From Verrucomicrobiota bacterium (GTDB lineage Bacteria > Verrucomicrobiota > Verrucomicrobiia > Limisphaerales > UBA1319): DNA of 62,379 nt. The stretch is from NCBI GenBank assembly GCA_022709905.1, contig JAKLHY010000047.1, forward strand, positions 1 to 62,379, in the 5' to 3' direction. The notes under the pieces are model-generated. The model saw only the letters and a program-made list of their open reading frames with translations, was not told the origin of the DNA and searched no databases. Of this stretch, positions 8,798 through 17,600 are shown in pieces. The position numbers and the translations under genes are program-made. The number at the start of each line of letters is the position of its first letter. The stretch's first letter is position 1.

Positions 8798-9907
8798 ATG
8801 AAACTGACCATCGCCAAAGAACAAATCATCAACGGGCTTCAGGCGGTTCAGAACATTGTGGGAACACGGAGTACTCTGCCAGCTTTATCCAACGTTTTGT
8901 TGAGGGCAGGTGATTCGGCGCTGGACCTGACGGCGACGGATCTGGATGTTACCATATCCGCCCGGGTGGAGGCGGGGGTCCAGGATGCCGGGGTAACGAC
9001 TGTTCCGGTGAAGCGGTTGTTTGGGATCGTAAGGGAGCTTCCTGTTCAAGAGATTGAAATTGAGAGCGACGATCGGCATGGATTGATCGTTCGCGCCGGT
9101 GGTTGTTACTACAGAATCCACGGACTGGCGCCCGAAGAGTTTCCTCCCTTGCCCCAGATTGCCGAGGACAAGCGGATCCTCCTCCCTCAATCCAAGGTCA
9201 AGTCCATGTTGAGGAAAACGTCGTATGCCATTTCAAATGACGAGGCGCGGTATGTTCTGAATGGCATCTTTTTCAGCATTAAGGAACATAAGGTGACAAT
9301 GGTGGCAACGGATGGTCGAAGACTGGCGTTAGCGGAGGAGGATGTCGATGTCCCGATCAATAGCCAGAGCGAATTCATTGTTCCTACCAAAGCCATTAAT
9401 GAGTTGAGTCGGCTCCTGCAGAGCACCGGAGATGTGGAAATACGGTGTGGCAGCAATCAAGTCGCTTTCCAGCTGCAGATGGATCAGAAGAACTCGGCGG
9501 TTTTGGTCACCAAACTCATCGAGGGAAACTACCCCAACTTCCGGCAGGTTATTCCCGCCGAGTCCAAGGAACGGATCACTCTGGTCAGAGAGGAATTGTT
9601 GCAGTCGCTGAAACGAGCGGAGATCATGACTAGTGACAAGGCCAATTCCGTCAAGCTGACGTTTGGTCGCAACAATCTTGCGATCACGGCGAATTCTCCG
9701 GACGTGGGCGAGGCGCGGGAAAGCTTGGCCATCAACTACAGGGGACCGGAGATGGCCATTGCATTCAATCCGGGTTTCATGATGGATCCCTTGAAGGTTC
9801 TGGAGAATGACGAGGTCTTCCTGGAGGTTTCAGACGAGCTCAGTCCGGCCGTCATGAAGATCAATGGTCCGTTCCTCTATGTCATCATGCCCATGCGGAC
9901 GAACTAG
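8798..9907 (+). CDS. dnaN: DNA polymerase III beta subunit (sliding clamp)
   Basis: Ring-shaped homodimer that holds DNA polymerase III on DNA. The 369 residues match the family length of three equal domains. The N-terminus 'MKLTIAKEQIINGLQAVQNI' and 'RSTLPALSNVLL' are typical; 'MVATDGRRLALAE' marks domain 2 and the C-terminal 'VIMPMRTN' is the standard clamp ending. The gene is not preceded by dnaA, unlike in many bacteria. Its TAG stop overlaps the GTG start of lspA by one base. There is no clear Shine-Dalgarno sequence before its ATG. Confidence 0.97.
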   Translation: MKLTIAKEQIINGLQAVQNIVGTRSTLPALSNVLLRAGDSALDLTATDLDVTISARVEAGVQDAGVTTVPVKRLFGIVRELPVQEIEIESDDRHGLIVRAGGCYYRIHGLAPEEFPPLPQIAEDKRILLPQSKVKSMLRKTSYAISNDEARYVLNGIFFSIKEHKVTMVATDGRRLALAEEDVDVPINSQSEFIVPTKAINELSRLLQSTGDVEIRCGSNQVAFQLQMDQKNSAVLVTKLIEGNYPNFRQVIPAESKERITLVREELLQSLKRAEIMTSDKANSVKLTFGRNNLAITANSPDVGEARESLAINYRGPEMAIAFNPGFMMDPLKVLENDEVFLEVSDELSPAVMKINGPFLYVIMPMRTN

Positions 9908-10455
9908 TGACGAGAAGTGTAACGGATAGGGTTCGGCATTTAGCGTCGTATTTTGCCCTCGGGCCGACACGGCGCATGATTACCGTTGGCTTGGTGATCT
10001 TCCTCATCGATCAGATCACCAAACGGATGGTATTGTTTGCTCTGGGTTTTGGACAGGAATGGGTTTTGCTGGAGGGTTTTTTTAAACTTGTCCATTGGGG
10101 GAACACCGGTGCCGCATGGAATCTCTTTTATGGAAACAACCGGATATTAGCCATCATTGCTCTGGCGGCCCTCACGGCCCTTTTCCTGAGTCGCCATCAT
10201 TTTGATATTCATCGGGTTACCGGTCAAGTGGCGCTCGGTCTCATCTCCGGTGGCATTTTAGGCAATTTGACCGACCGTCTCGTGGTGAATCACGTGATCG
10301 ACTTCCTCTATTTCTACATGATTCGGAAAAATGGCGAAGAACTCGGCTTTCCGGCGTTTAATGTGGCCGACGCGGCCATTTGCTCAGGCGTTGCGCTGAT
10401 CTTCTACCAATCATTTAATGGAAAAGAGACGCTCAGTTCCGCTGTAAAAAAGTAG
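9907..10455 (+). CDS. lspA: Lipoprotein signal peptidase (signal peptidase II)
   Basis: Membrane aspartyl protease that removes signal peptides from diacylglyceryl-modified prolipoproteins. The 182 residues contain about four membrane segments. The catalytic motifs are 'GGILGNLTDRL' and 'FNVADAAI', each supplying one Asp, and 'WGNTGAAWNLF' is the family's NxGxAF-like stretch. The GTG start is set by the TAGTG overlap with dnaN. The N-terminus is about 20 residues longer than in E. coli. A 35-nt gap separates it from miaA. Confidence 0.93.
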   Translation: MTRSVTDRVRHLASYFALGPTRRMITVGLVIFLIDQITKRMVLFALGFGQEWVLLEGFFKLVHWGNTGAAWNLFYGNNRILAIIALAALTALFLSRHHFDIHRVTGQVALGLISGGILGNLTDRLVVNHVIDFLYFYMIRKNGEELGFPAFNVADAAICSGVALIFYQSFNGKETLSSAVKK

Positions 10456-10490
10456 GTTGGGATACGATTAATCTGAGTTCCGAGGGTACA

Positions 10491-11507
10491 ATGGAGATGA
10501 GCAACCGACAACTGGGAAAGGCTGTCGCCCTGGTCGGGCCCACTGCGTCGGGAAAATCCGCCGTTGTCCTCCACCTCGCCAACATGCTGGGAGGCGAGAT
10601 TATATCGGTGGATTCCATGCAAGTTTACAGGCGCTTGGATATTGGAACCGCAAAACCGACCCTAATTGAAAGAGCACGTGTCAGGCATCATCTGATCGAC
10701 ATTCTAGATTTGCACGAAACGTTCGATGTCCATCAGTTCAGCCGTCTCGCCGAGTCCACGGTAGCTGAAATCCAATGTAGGGGCAGAATGCCTTTGTTCT
10801 GTGGGGGAACGGGGCTTTATCTGAAGGCATGGTGCGAGGGACTTGGGACAGCGCCAGCTTCTGATCCTGCCATGCGGAAGGACCTGGAGGCCCGAGCCCT
10901 CCCCGACCTTGTCGCTGAGCTAGCAACATTGGATCCTGAAGCATCCCCAATCATTGATTTGTCCAACAGGCGACGCGTGATCAGGGCCATTGAAATCGTC
11001 CGTTTGACCGGACAACGCCTGCTGTCTCAACGCGCCCCATGGAAGAAAGGCTCCTGGGCACCTGTCGGGAGCGAGGAATCGCATCCGAAGGTGATCATGC
11101 TTGGACTCTGTCGTTCCAGAGAGGATCTCTGGCGGCGGATTGACGCGCGGACTGAAGCCATGATCAAAAACGGCTTAGTCGAGGAGACACGGCGGTTGCT
11201 GGATGCTGGCCTTCGGGAAAACAGATCGGTCTCGCTCGCCCTTGGCTATCGCCAGGTATTGGATCACCTCCAGCGAAAAACGTTGCTCAAAGATACCCTC
11301 GAGCAGATCAAGGCCGCAACGCGACGCTATGCCAGACGCCAAATGACGTGGTTTCGTCATCAGCTTCCTGTGCGTTGGGTGGATTTGCCTCCAGCGGAAT
11401 CTCCAGAAGAAACAGCCCGACGGATTGCCTGTCTCCTGGTTCAAGAGGGCGCGGCATGCGACAAAACCCCTGATGCAAAGCGGCTTTCACGGATCGAAAC
11501 CTCATGA
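10491..11507 (+). CDS. miaA: tRNA dimethylallyltransferase
   Basis: Adds the isopentenyl group to A37 of tRNAs that read UNN codons. The 338-residue protein has P-loop 'GPTASGKSAV', 'ISVDSMQVYRRLDIGTAKP' (catalytic Asp/Gln region), 'FCGGTGLYLKA', 'NRRRVIRAIE' and the C-terminal 'TRRYARRQMTWFRH'. The first ATG is at 10491; 'MSNRQLG' at 10497 is an equally possible start. It overlaps hflX by 4 nt (ATGA), and miaA-hflX adjacency is common. Confidence 0.97.
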   Translation: MEMSNRQLGKAVALVGPTASGKSAVVLHLANMLGGEIISVDSMQVYRRLDIGTAKPTLIERARVRHHLIDILDLHETFDVHQFSRLAESTVAEIQCRGRMPLFCGGTGLYLKAWCEGLGTAPASDPAMRKDLEARALPDLVAELATLDPEASPIIDLSNRRRVIRAIEIVRLTGQRLLSQRAPWKKGSWAPVGSEESHPKVIMLGLCRSREDLWRRIDARTEAMIKNGLVEETRRLLDAGLRENRSVSLALGYRQVLDHLQRKTLLKDTLEQIKAATRRYARRQMTWFRHQLPVRWVDLPPAESPEETARRIACLLVQEGAACDKTPDAKRLSRIETS

Positions 11508-12808
11508 AATCACTCATTTCACTGGCAACACAACGTTCATATCGAGTCTTCCTGGTCGGAGTGGAACTGAAAAATCGAAGAACTTGGGAAGTCGAAGAAT
11601 CCCTTGAAGAGCTGCTTCAATTGGCAAAGACGGCTGGAACAACCGTCGTGGGCCAGGGCATTCAACGCATTCCCAGTCCGACGGCTTCCACCTTTATTGG
11701 TTCAGGCAAGGCGGCCGAGTTTGCCAAGCAGTGCGACGCGTTGGATGTGGACACTGTTATTTTTGACGACGAGTTATCACCGGCGCAGAATCGCAATCTC
11801 GAGAAAATATTTTGTCGCAAAGTCTTGGACCGGACGGCATTGATCCTGGACATCTTCGCTCATCGTGCTCGGACGAGAGAGGGAAAACTGCAGGTGGAAC
11901 TGGCCTTGCTTCAGCATCTTCTTCCGCGATTAACCCGGTATTGGAGCCATCTGTCGCGGCAAAAGGGAGGCATCGGGCTCAGAGGAGGCGAAGGAGAAAC
12001 GCAATTGGAGGCCGATCGACGCCGCGTTCAGGAGCGCATCGAGACGATTGTCTCTGAGCTTGAAGAGGTTAGGCGCCAGCGCGGTATTCAAAGGCGGGGA
12101 CGTCAGCGGCACCTCTGGCCATTGGCTTCCATCGTGGGTTACACGAACGCCGGAAAATCGACGTTGTTCAATGCTTTGACGGGCGCCGAGGTTCTGGTTG
12201 AGGATAAGCTTTTTGCTACTCTGGACCCGACCACTCGCCAACTTCGGCTGCCGACAAATCAGCACGTATTGCTGTCAGATACCGTGGGTTTTATCCGAAA
12301 GCTGCCCCATCGACTTGTCGAAGCGTTCAAGGCCACGTTGGAGGAGGTGGTTGAAGCCGACCTGTTAATTCATGTGGTCGATATCAGTCATCCTCAAGCC
12401 GAAGAACAGATCCAGGCGGTAAACCTTGTGCTCGAGGAGATCGGAGCCACGGGCAAAAGCACGCTGATGGTTTTCAACAAAACAGACCGTGTCGAAGCGC
12501 CCGATCGAATCCGGCATCTGCTCGCCCAGCATCCGCAGAGCGTCGCTGTATCCGCCCTCGAGAAAGCGGGATTTCCGGCACTCATGGCTGAGCTGGCCAA
12601 CCTGTTGCGCCCCATCCGTCAAGTCGTGGACTTGACTATACCCCACCACGAATCCGCCCTGATCGCCAGGGTTCATCAATTGGGCCAGGTGATCGAGCGC
12701 CGTTACGAAGACGGTGCGGTTCACCTTGCAGTCCGGCTGCCTCCCTATGCCCTGCCCGAGTTCGCCCGATATCATCGGGTCAACGCAAAAGAATCCATTC
12801 CGTTCTGA
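11504..12808 (+). CDS. hflX: GTPase HflX
   Basis: Ribosome-associated GTPase that splits stalled or heat-damaged 70S ribosomes. The 434 residues comprise the HflX N-terminal domain ('FDDELSPAQNRNLEK', 'RTALILDIFAHRARTREGK'), the glycine-rich linker 'GGIGLRGGEGETQLEADRR', and a G domain with G1 'GYTNAGKSTLFNAL', G3 'DTVGFI' and G4 'NKTD'. It is translationally coupled to miaA through ATGA. hfq, often found between the two, is absent. Confidence 0.96.
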   Translation: MKSLISLATQRSYRVFLVGVELKNRRTWEVEESLEELLQLAKTAGTTVVGQGIQRIPSPTASTFIGSGKAAEFAKQCDALDVDTVIFDDELSPAQNRNLEKIFCRKVLDRTALILDIFAHRARTREGKLQVELALLQHLLPRLTRYWSHLSRQKGGIGLRGGEGETQLEADRRRVQERIETIVSELEEVRRQRGIQRRGRQRHLWPLASIVGYTNAGKSTLFNALTGAEVLVEDKLFATLDPTTRQLRLPTNQHVLLSDTVGFIRKLPHRLVEAFKATLEEVVEADLLIHVVDISHPQAEEQIQAVNLVLEEIGATGKSTLMVFNKTDRVEAPDRIRHLLAQHPQSVAVSALEKAGFPALMAELANLLRPIRQVVDLTIPHHESALIARVHQLGQVIERRYEDGAVHLAVRLPPYALPEFARYHRVNAKESIPF

Positions 12809-12891
12809 TGCCCTCCGGCCCTCCCGTCTGCAGCAGCAGGAAGCCTTGGACTTTGATAGATTTTATGTCATGCTAGATCCCAATTGATGCC

Positions 12892-13665
12892 ATGTTGGCC
12901 AAACGAGTCATACCGTGTTTGGATGTTCACGCCGGCCAGGTGACCCGCGGTTTTCAGTTCGGCCGCGCCGAGAACGGCGAGCTCCGAAATGTCGGAGATC
13001 CTGTTGCCATGGCCTTGCAGTATAACGACCAGGGAGCCGATGAGATGGTCTTTTATGACATCACGGCCAGCGCGCATGGACGCGCCACCATGGTCGAAGT
13101 GATGGAAAGGGTGGCCGATCAGTGTTTCATGCCTCTGACTGTGGGAGGCGGCATTCGATCGCTGGAGGATATGCATGCAATGTTGATGGCTGGCGCCGAC
13201 AAAGTCAGTATCAACTCCTCGGCCCTGGCTTCGCCGAGACTGATCCGGGCCGGAGCGGAGAAGTACGGAAGCCAATGCATCGTGGTCTCCATCGATGCCA
13301 AGAAAGTGGCTCCCGACCGCTGGGAGGTTTTCTCCCACGGCGGCCGGCGTCCCACGGGACGCGACGCCCTTGCCTGGGCTGTCGAGGCCGTGGAACTTGG
13401 CGCCGGAGAGATCGTTTTGAACAGCATGGATTCGGACGGAACAAAAGCCGGATATGATGTGGTCATAACCCGGCGCATCAGTGAGGCGGTCGGCGTTCCT
13501 GTTGTCGCCAGCGGCGGCGCGGGAAAACTCGAGCACTTGGCCGAGGTCCTTATCCAGGGAAAAGCCGATGCCGTCTTGGCGGCCAGCATTTTTCACTTTG
13601 GCGAGCACACCGTGCGCGAGGTGAAATCCTTCCTGGCCCAACAGAAAATCGTGGTGAGATTATGA
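12892..13665 (+). CDS. hisF: Imidazole glycerol phosphate synthase, cyclase subunit
   Basis: (beta/alpha)8-barrel that uses ammonia from HisH to convert PRFAR to IGP and AICAR in histidine synthesis. The 257-residue length is exactly typical. Catalytic Asp residues sit in 'VIPCLDVHAGQV' and 'VVSIDAKKV'; phosphate loops include 'TVGGGIRSLED' and 'VASGGAGKLEH'. It overlaps hisI by ATGA. No hisH is visible here, so the glutaminase partner must be elsewhere. Confidence 0.97.
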   Translation: MLAKRVIPCLDVHAGQVTRGFQFGRAENGELRNVGDPVAMALQYNDQGADEMVFYDITASAHGRATMVEVMERVADQCFMPLTVGGGIRSLEDMHAMLMAGADKVSINSSALASPRLIRAGAEKYGSQCIVVSIDAKKVAPDRWEVFSHGGRRPTGRDALAWAVEAVELGAGEIVLNSMDSDGTKAGYDVVITRRISEAVGVPVVASGGAGKLEHLAEVLIQGKADAVLAASIFHFGEHTVREVKSFLAQQKIVVRL

Positions 13666-14048
13666 GCTTTTGGGAACAATTACGTTTTAACACCGAGGGG
13701 TTAATCCCCGCTATTGTTCAGGACAATCGCAGCGGACGCGTATTAATGATGGCTTGGATGAACCGTGAGTCTTTGGAACAGACGCTGGCCACAGGCAACA
13801 CGGTGTTTTGGAGCCGGTCCCGCCAAAAGCTGTGGCGAAAGGGAGAAACCAGCGGGCATATCCAGATCGTCAAGCAAATTGCCCTGGATTGTGACGGCGA
13901 CACGTTGCTCATCAAGGTCGATCCCAGGGGGCCGGCGTGCCACGAGGGATATCAGTCGTGCTTTTTCCGGTCGGTGAACTCCTGGACACGGGAGCTGTTC
14001 ATCGGCGAGGAACTCATGGCCCGGCCCGAGGAAATCTACAAGCGATAG
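13662..14048 (+). CDS. hisI: Phosphoribosyl-AMP cyclohydrolase
   Basis: Opens the adenine ring of PR-AMP, the third step of histidine synthesis. The 128-residue protein is single-function, without a fused HisE domain. The metal and zinc ligands are visible: 'ALDCDGDTLL' supplies Cys and Asp residues, and 'GPACHEGYQSCFF' supplies two more Cys. 'GETSGHIQIV' is the conserved loop. It is coupled to hisF upstream, and its TAG stop overlaps the GTG of the next gene. Confidence 0.96.
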   Translation: MSFWEQLRFNTEGLIPAIVQDNRSGRVLMMAWMNRESLEQTLATGNTVFWSRSRQKLWRKGETSGHIQIVKQIALDCDGDTLLIKVDPRGPACHEGYQSCFFRSVNSWTRELFIGEELMARPEEIYKR

Positions 14049-14629
14049 TGAACGAACAGTTCCTAGCTTGGGGCTGGACAGGCTATGGGATTTGCCTCGC
14101 GCTTTTGATCGCATCGCGAGGCATGGATTTTCTGAGCACCTGGCTGGCGACGCCGCGTCTCCTGCTCGAAGCCAATCCCCTGGCGCGCCGATTGGGCTGG
14201 AAATGGGGTCTGATTGTTAACGGGGTTCTGTGCTTGGCCTTCAGCTTCTGGCCGTTGCCCGCCATCATTATTGCCACGACAAGCATGTTGGTCGCCGCCA
14301 GGAATTTTCAATCCGCATGGCTGATGCGATACCTGGGCGAGGAAAACTACCGTTCGTGGATGGCCAATCATATCAGGCGTGTGCCGCTCGGCCTTTATCT
14401 GATTTGCGTCCTGGCGCAGTCGTTGCTGGTGGGGTCGATCGGGTTCGCCCTGACCCTCTTCAGCGGTTACCGCCTGATCCCGTTTGGCATCGGTGTGGGC
14501 ATGATCGCTTACGCCCTGGCCGTCACCGTCTACACCCTCCTTGCCTTCTGGCGGATCCGCCGCCATCCCGATCCCGTCCAATCCGTCACCGACCCCCATC
14601 GCTGCAGTTCGGAAATCTTCAGGGAATGA
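14048..14629 (+). CDS. Hypothetical multi-pass membrane protein
   Basis: The 193-residue protein starts at the GTG within the TAGTG overlap with hisI; the frame is open further upstream but lies inside hisI. About five hydrophobic stretches are visible ('YGICLALLIA', 'GLIVNGVLCLAFSFWPLPAI', 'GLYLICVLAQSLLVGSIGFA', 'GIGVGMIAYALAVTVYTLLA'), so it is an integral membrane protein. The cytosolic-looking stretch 'NFQSAWLMRYLGEENYRSWM' is distinctive, but I do not recognise the family. Its coupling to hisFI may be only positional. Its 3' end overlaps the 3' end of the convergent protease gene by 11 nt. Confidence 0.7.
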   Translation: MNEQFLAWGWTGYGICLALLIASRGMDFLSTWLATPRLLLEANPLARRLGWKWGLIVNGVLCLAFSFWPLPAIIIATTSMLVAARNFQSAWLMRYLGEENYRSWMANHIRRVPLGLYLICVLAQSLLVGSIGFALTLFSGYRLIPFGIGVGMIAYALAVTVYTLLAFWRIRRHPDPVQSVTDPHRCSSEIFRE

Positions 14630-17600
14630 CCCGGATCCGGAAGAACAAGGGCGAGGATTCCTGCCCTGTGTGGAAAGAAAAACTCGCGCTCGAACCTGTG
14701 GCCCGAATCCAGTTCGAATAGGGTTCCCAGAAGCGGGCATCGTGACTGCTCTCCACCTGGTAGGAATATCCCAGACACGTCGGCCACAGCAATCGGTAGG
14801 TCTGGTCACTGGTTCGAGCTGGCAGCAATAGCGTGAGGGACGACGCCTCGTCCAGCGGACTTGTTCCGGCGATGAACTCATCCCGATTGCAAAGCCCATC
14901 CCCGTCGGCATCATCCCATGGGGAAACAACGGCATTGCCAAAAAATGCCGTTTCCCATGAATCTGGCAGACCGTTGCCGTTGTCATCGACGATGCCATAG
15001 GCTGCACTCATGACGAGGGTGCTGGCCTGAATCAAGGAATTGGTGACAGGCGGGGGTGTGACATAGTACGGCACCGCGCCGAAGGTCACAATATATTGGC
15101 CTTCAACAGCGTTGGTGAGCACGGATACGCGTCCGCGTCCGGTCTGGTTGATAGGGCCTGTGATCTTGAATTGAGCCTGGGACAGGTTGTTCGAGATAAT
15201 AATTGTGCCCAAGGGGATGTTTGTCACGCCAATCGAGATATCGTCAATCAGCCAGCCTGTCCTCGGCAGGGCGTCCAGAGAGAACAAACCATAGTTCCAG
15301 GCGATACTGATCACGTTACCCAGATAGGGTGTCAGATCGAGTTCGACTTCCTCCCAGTCGGTGACAAGACCTTTATACTCGGCCATCGGGATCCAAGTGG
15401 CCCCTTCGTTTGTCGAGATGCTGACATGACCGACTTCATGGAAATCCAAGGGGGACCGGGGTTCAAAATCATATTGATGCCAGAACCTCAGCGTCGCGCC
15501 GTTCCCGCCCGCCAGCTCAAATGCCGGACTGATCAGAGTCGTGTCGCCGTAATTCAGCGCCTGGCCGTCCAGGTTGCTTCCCCAGGCATTCACTGGCGAG
15601 TGGACATCGGATGCACCGTTATTCGGCGGGCCGAGTCGCCAGGTCGCGCTGTCGGCGGGTTCGTCCAAATCATTGTTGAGGACGGTCCAATGCGTGTCTG
15701 AGGCCTCCAGGTCATCCGTCCACGGGACGCGAAACGGCTTGAGGGTTTTGAGGGCGTAAAAGCGCCCCCCGTTGTTGTCCACAGTGGCGTTGCCGGCGGC
15801 ATCCCGGCTCACGACTTGAAAGTAATAGGTGCGATCGGGCTGCAGACCGGTCAGCGTGAGCTCGTGGGTAACGAGCAAGTCAGACCGATAAGCCGTGCGC
15901 CCCAGAAAGGCGGACTCCCCGAACTGCACCAGCGCATCGGTCATTTCCGAAGTTGACCACCGGACCACAGCCTGTTCGTAACCGGGGTCGGCTTGCACCT
16001 TGCTCACGACCGCAGGAGTGCCATCGATCCAGGCGCCGGCCCGAACCAGGCCGGCAGCCGATAGATCCCGGTACTCGACCCGGACGGTATCCCCCTCGCG
16101 AGCGCGAATCTGCCCGACAGCAGGAACATGGTTCGTGGCCGTGACCGCAACAAAACCCCGGAACAACCCGCGGTGGACGGTTTCCCGCAGCACAATGATT
16201 TGGCCATTGGTATCGGTGTCGCTGAAACATCGGATGTTGAGCGTGCCGGTTCCGGCCAGATCCGAATCGGCCACCTCGACGGTTGCCCGGGAGGGGATCG
16301 TGTAAGTGCTGTTATCCAAAGCGATGGTTCCCAGACCATTGACGCCTGGCGCCAGGAAACTCAGGATGTTCCGCAGTAAGTTGGCCCGGTTGTTGGGCTC
16401 TGGACCGTCCACTGGCACCGCATCTAGAGGAAACGAAAGGAACACCACCCGGCCAACGCTGTCTTCGCCCGTGCGCGGATATCGCACCCCGGCCACGTGG
16501 TTCGATGCGCCGCCGAACAGTATCGGCACAGCGTTGGTGGTGGGGATTAATCCATCCGCAAAATCGGGACCTATCCCGATGATATCCAGACCCGGGTAGT
16601 GCGTGTAATCCAAGGTCATCGCCAGCCCGCTGGTAATTGGATCGTATTCCACTCCCGAAACAGAGGGCAAACCTTCATCCTCAAAGAAATCCTCCACATG
16701 CAGGACATTGCGCCGAAACGAGCTATCTCCCAAACGGGTCAATAGTTCCATCGAAGCGATGAACAGTGATCCCCCAGCCTCCACATAAGCCTGTAAAGTC
16801 TCCTGGTCGGATGGGCTCAAGCTCACCTCGTTGAACACCGAGTCTGAGACGCGCCAAATCACCACTCGAAACGGGCTCAGGTCGTTGGGGGATGGAGTGC
16901 GCCCCTGTCCAATGACATCCCAGACTTCATAGGTCACCTGAGTTTGATCCAAAGCATCCGTGTATGATTCCAGCGGAATAAACTCGGATTGAAAACCGGG
17001 ATCATCCTCCACATAAGCATTGACGAGCAACACGGTCGCCACCGGCAAGGTGGTGAACGAGTAAAGCTCTCCATTGTTATCGTTGGTCAAGGAATTGCCC
17101 GCCACGTCCAAGAAAACCACGTAAAACCAATAAGGAATCCCGGACCGGAGATTGTCCAAGACCACCGAATGCACCTGGGTCAGAACCGGTTGAATCGACA
17201 CCTGATCCAGCTGAAACTGGTTCGTCCCGTAATAAACCCGAGTGGAGGCGGGTTCATCGGTTTGGGAGCTGAGGGTCATTTTGCCGAATTGATCCGTCAC
17301 CGCCACATCGGTGGCGAGCGGAGGCCTCAGGTCGGCGCGGGCTGAAGTGATCCGATGGATCGGAGGATTCGAGTCGGCGTATTCGACCTTGATGGAATCG
17401 TCATGTTGGATCTGCAGCCGGCCATCCGCCGAGGGCGGACCCGCATCGGTTTCTATGTGACCGACAAATACGCCGGGAACCTCGTCCGGCACGAGTTCCA
17501 CGGTCTCAGCCTCTGTTTCAGTTGTGCTTCGCAACTTTAATTGCACCCGAGTGTCCGCAGGGAGATTCAGATCAACCAGCTTGAGTCCAATCGTTGATGG